From contig NZ_LGYN01000030.1 of the NCBI RefSeq assembly GCF_001307105.1, forward strand, positions 62,001-126,000: 64,000 nucleotides of DNA, read 5' to 3'. The notes under the pieces are model-generated. The model had not been told where the DNA came from and searched no databases. It saw nothing but the letters and a program-made list of their open reading frames with translations. This document shows positions 62,113 through 64,000 of the stretch, one piece after another. Origin of the DNA: Bacillus australimaris (GTDB lineage Bacteria > Bacillota > Bacilli > Bacillales > Bacillaceae). Within the stretch, counting starts at the first letter, position 1. Each line of letters opens with the position of its first letter. A program made the translations under genes and the position numbers.

Positions 62113-63070
62113 TTTTTTGCAGTTTTTCTTCACTGAAAATCCAGCCGGTATAGGAATTTTTGATTTGGTGGTCCATGTCGATATGGCAGATTGCGACAAA
62201 AGGATAATGACCTTTGCTGCGGTAGCGCAAATCAATAAACCGCACCTCGTAATGATCCTTGTATTTATCCACTTCCCACCGGTAGACAGGGGAGAAGGAG
62301 AGAAAGGCTGAAATGTTTTCATCTTGTTTGGCAATTTTCATAATTTCAGTATCAGGGACCGGCACACGGTTAAACGTGTCTAAAATAACGACCTCTCCAT
62401 TCATGCTTCGCCCAACATGGAAAGAGGATTTACATTTCACGGCAATGCGCCATTGTCTGAACTTCATTGTAGGCGAAATAATAATCTCTTCAATTTCATC
62501 GAATCGAGCACGCAGCTGACGTTTAATTTGAAGCTGCATGATGACTCTGACGATATAGTAACAGAAAATCACCGCATACAGCGTAATAAACGTATAGCCG
62601 GGATGACCGCCAATCGCCCAAACGACAATGGCGACAAGGTGTGTAAAAAAGATAAACGGATCAAACGTATTAATGATCCCAAGCGCTACCCATTTCTTCG
62701 AAAATGGACGAATGGCCTGTGTGCCGTATGCGTTGAAAATATCGACAAACACATGAAGCACAACGGCTAATAGTGTCCATAACCAAAGGTGAAGTAAATT
62801 CGCCCCCGGCACAAATGGGAAAATCACAGCCGGAATCAACAATGACCAAAACAGTACAGCCGGAATGGAATGTGTAAATCCTCGGTGATTTCTTATATAA
62901 ACCGCATTATTTTTTAGTTTTAGCACAGTATCAATGTCTGGTGCTTGGGAGCCGGCGATGGTCGCGATCATCACAGCGTGTGTCATGTGTGGATCTGCGC
63001 TGACGGCTGGATCTAAAAGCGCAAGTCCCCCAAGAGAAATGCCCATTACTACATGAGTACCAGTGTCCAA
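62090..63070 (-). CDS. yfhP: membrane-bound metal-dependent hydrolase YfhP
   Basis: A 326-residue protein of the YdjM/DUF457 family. Metal-ligand residues are visible in the N-terminal MDTGTHVVMG, IAGSQAPDIDTVLK, HRGFTHSIPAV and LHVFVDIFNAYG. About four membrane helices follow in the first 190 residues, then a soluble C-terminal domain. B. subtilis YfhP is reported as a repressor of yfhQ (mutY) and fosB; the mechanism is unclear. It is divergent from mutY as in B. subtilis, and marks the right end of the accessory island. Confidence 0.87.
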   Translation of the reverse strand: MDTGTHVVMGISLGGLALLDPAVSADPHMTHAVMIATIAGSQAPDIDTVLKLKNNAVYIRNHRGFTHSIPAVLFWSLLIPAVIFPFVPGANLLHLWLWTLLAVVLHVFVDIFNAYGTQAIRPFSKKWVALGIINTFDPFIFFTHLVAIVVWAIGGHPGYTFITLYAVIFCYYIVRVIMQLQIKRQLRARFDEIEEIIISPTMKFRQWRIAVKCKSSFHVGRSMNGEVVILDTFNRVPVPDTEIMKIAKQDENISAFLSFSPVYRWEVDKYKDHYEVRFIDLRYRSKGHYPFVAICHIDMDHQIKNSYTGWIFSEEKLQKKLRLGSV

Positions 63071-63261
63071 TTGATTACCTCCTAGTTGTCATGCTTAGGA
63101 ACAATCATACAAAGTATACGTTTCTCATCAAGACTATGTGCAAAATCACTTTTGCTTTATCCCGATTTAATGTAACATGTTAACGTATCTACAAACAGTA
63201 TACAACAAATAAGGTTCTTTTCAGAACGTTAGCTCTCGGTTCGATAAGAAGGAGTATAGAG

Positions 63262-64000
63262 ATGAAAGACATTCAAGAAAAGCTGGACCGCAAAGATATT
63301 GCGGGTTTTCAGCATGATTTAATTGATTGGTATGAAAAAGAACAACGAACATTGCCATGGCGTGAAAATCAAGATCCATACCGTGTCTGGGTATCAGAAG
63401 TGATGCTTCAGCAAACGAGAGTGGATACAGTCATTCCGTATTTCAACCGGTTTATGGAGCAATTTCCGACGGTGAAGGATCTCGCTTTAGCTGATGAAGA
63501 AAAGGTCATGAAAGCATGGGAAGGTCTTGGTTACTACTCAAGAGTGCGTAATTTACAGGCAGCTGTGAAAGAAGTATATGAATCCTACGGGGGCATTGTC
63601 CCTGATACGAAAGAGCAATTTTCAAAGCTCAAAGGTGTAGGCCCATATACGAGCGGCGCAGTGCTGAGTATCGCCTATAACAAGCCGTATCCTGCGGTAG
63701 ACGGCAACGTTATGAGGGTTATTTCTCGTATTTTGTCCGTATGGGATGATATTGCAAAACCAAAAACGAGAAACATTTTCGAGTTTGCAGTCGATCAGCT
63801 CATTTCCCGGGAAAAGCCGTCAGAATTCAATCAAGGGCTGATGGAGCTTGGTGCGCTCATTTGCACCCCAACATCCCCTGCCTGCCTCATTTGTCCTGTA
63901 AACATGCATTGCTCGGCATTAGAGGAAGGCGTTCAGCATGAGCTCCCAGTGAAAAGCAAAAAGAAAAAGCCGACTGCGAAATCAATGGCAGCAGCAGTGT
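63262..64000 (+). CDS. mutY: adenine DNA glycosylase MutY (3' end outside window)
   Basis: The first 246 residues are present, and the frame is open to the right edge. MutY removes adenine mispaired with 8-oxoguanine or guanine. Visible features are [20 protein letters not shown] with the catalytic Glu region, the helix-hairpin-helix [13 protein letters not shown], the catalytic Asp in AVDGNVMRV, and the [4Fe-4S] cysteines Cys-x6-Cys-x2-Cys-x5-Cys in [17 protein letters not shown]. The C-terminal NUDIX-like domain that reads 8-oxoguanine lies beyond the window. ATG 63262 follows AAGGAG. Confidence 0.93.
   Translation, partial: MKDIQEKLDRKDIAGFQHDLIDWYEKEQRTLPWRENQDPYRVWVSEVMLQQTRVDTVIPYFNRFMEQFPTVKDLALADEEKVMKAWEGLGYYSRVRNLQAAVKEVYESYGGIVPDTKEQFSKLKGVGPYTSGAVLSIAYNKPYPAVDGNVMRVISRILSVWDDIAKPKTRNIFEFAVDQLISREKPSEFNQGLMELGALICTPTSPACLICPVNMHCSALEEGVQHELPVKSKKKKPTAKSMAAAV

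Overview
The window looks like the chromosome of a Bacillus, most likely of the B. pumilus / B. safensis / B. altitudinis group. The coding is moderately AT-rich, start sites have strong AAAGGAGG-type ribosome binding sites, and a spore gene (sspK) is present. Much of the gene order matches the B. subtilis yfi-yfh region: yfiT, yfiV, mprF, then yfhC-yfhD-yfhE-yfhF-recX-yfhH-sspK-yfhJ-csbB-yfhO, and yfhP-mutY. The species assignment is an inference from gene content; no database search was run.

Bases 1-20560 hold two parallel surface-protein loci. Each has an Mga/AtxA-like regulator read leftwards, a long divergent intergenic region, and then a rightward operon of secreted surface protein(s), a sortase and a small soluble protein of a shared unknown family. 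Locus 1 encodes one very large LPKTG protein with ten SpaA/Cna_B-type domains and a class D-like sortase. Locus 2 is a WxL locus: a 1254-residue adhesin with a pectate-lyase-like domain, a small LPKAG protein, two short WxL proteins, a DUF916/DUF3324 WxL-interacting membrane protein and a class A-like sortase. A leucine-rich-repeat protein lies between them.

Bases 20560-40070 are mostly metabolic, transport and regulatory genes: a TetR-controlled SMR pair (yvdTSR-like), a VanZ protein, a rhamnogalacturonan acetylesterase, and an iron locus (Fur box, ferredoxin-NADP reductase, Btr-like activator, siderophore-binding lipoprotein, exporter-fold ABC protein). They are followed by an ECF sigma / anti-sigma pair, the yfiT-yfiV-mprF group, thioredoxin-like proteins and an orphan RRNPP-type regulator. 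Bases 40260-48260 are the conserved yfhC-yfhO block.

Bases 48320-62030 are an accessory island between yfhO and yfhP. Its left part is the SigO-RsoA two-subunit sigma-factor module with oxalate decarboxylase, YvrL and YvrJ. Its right part is a type III-B (Cmr) CRISPR system: six separate arrays (30 repeats, 24 spacers), each with its own near-identical 170-bp leader. Four arrays lie upstream and two downstream of an operon of a DUF6602 PD-(D/E)XK-like nuclease, cmr1, cas10/cmr2, cmr3, cmr4, cmr5 and cmr6. Cas10 lacks the N-terminal HD nuclease domain but keeps the GGDD cyclase motif. No cas1, cas2, cas6 or CARF-domain effector is visible in the window. The DUF6602 protein is therefore the best local candidate for an undescribed type III effector. 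The window ends inside mutY.
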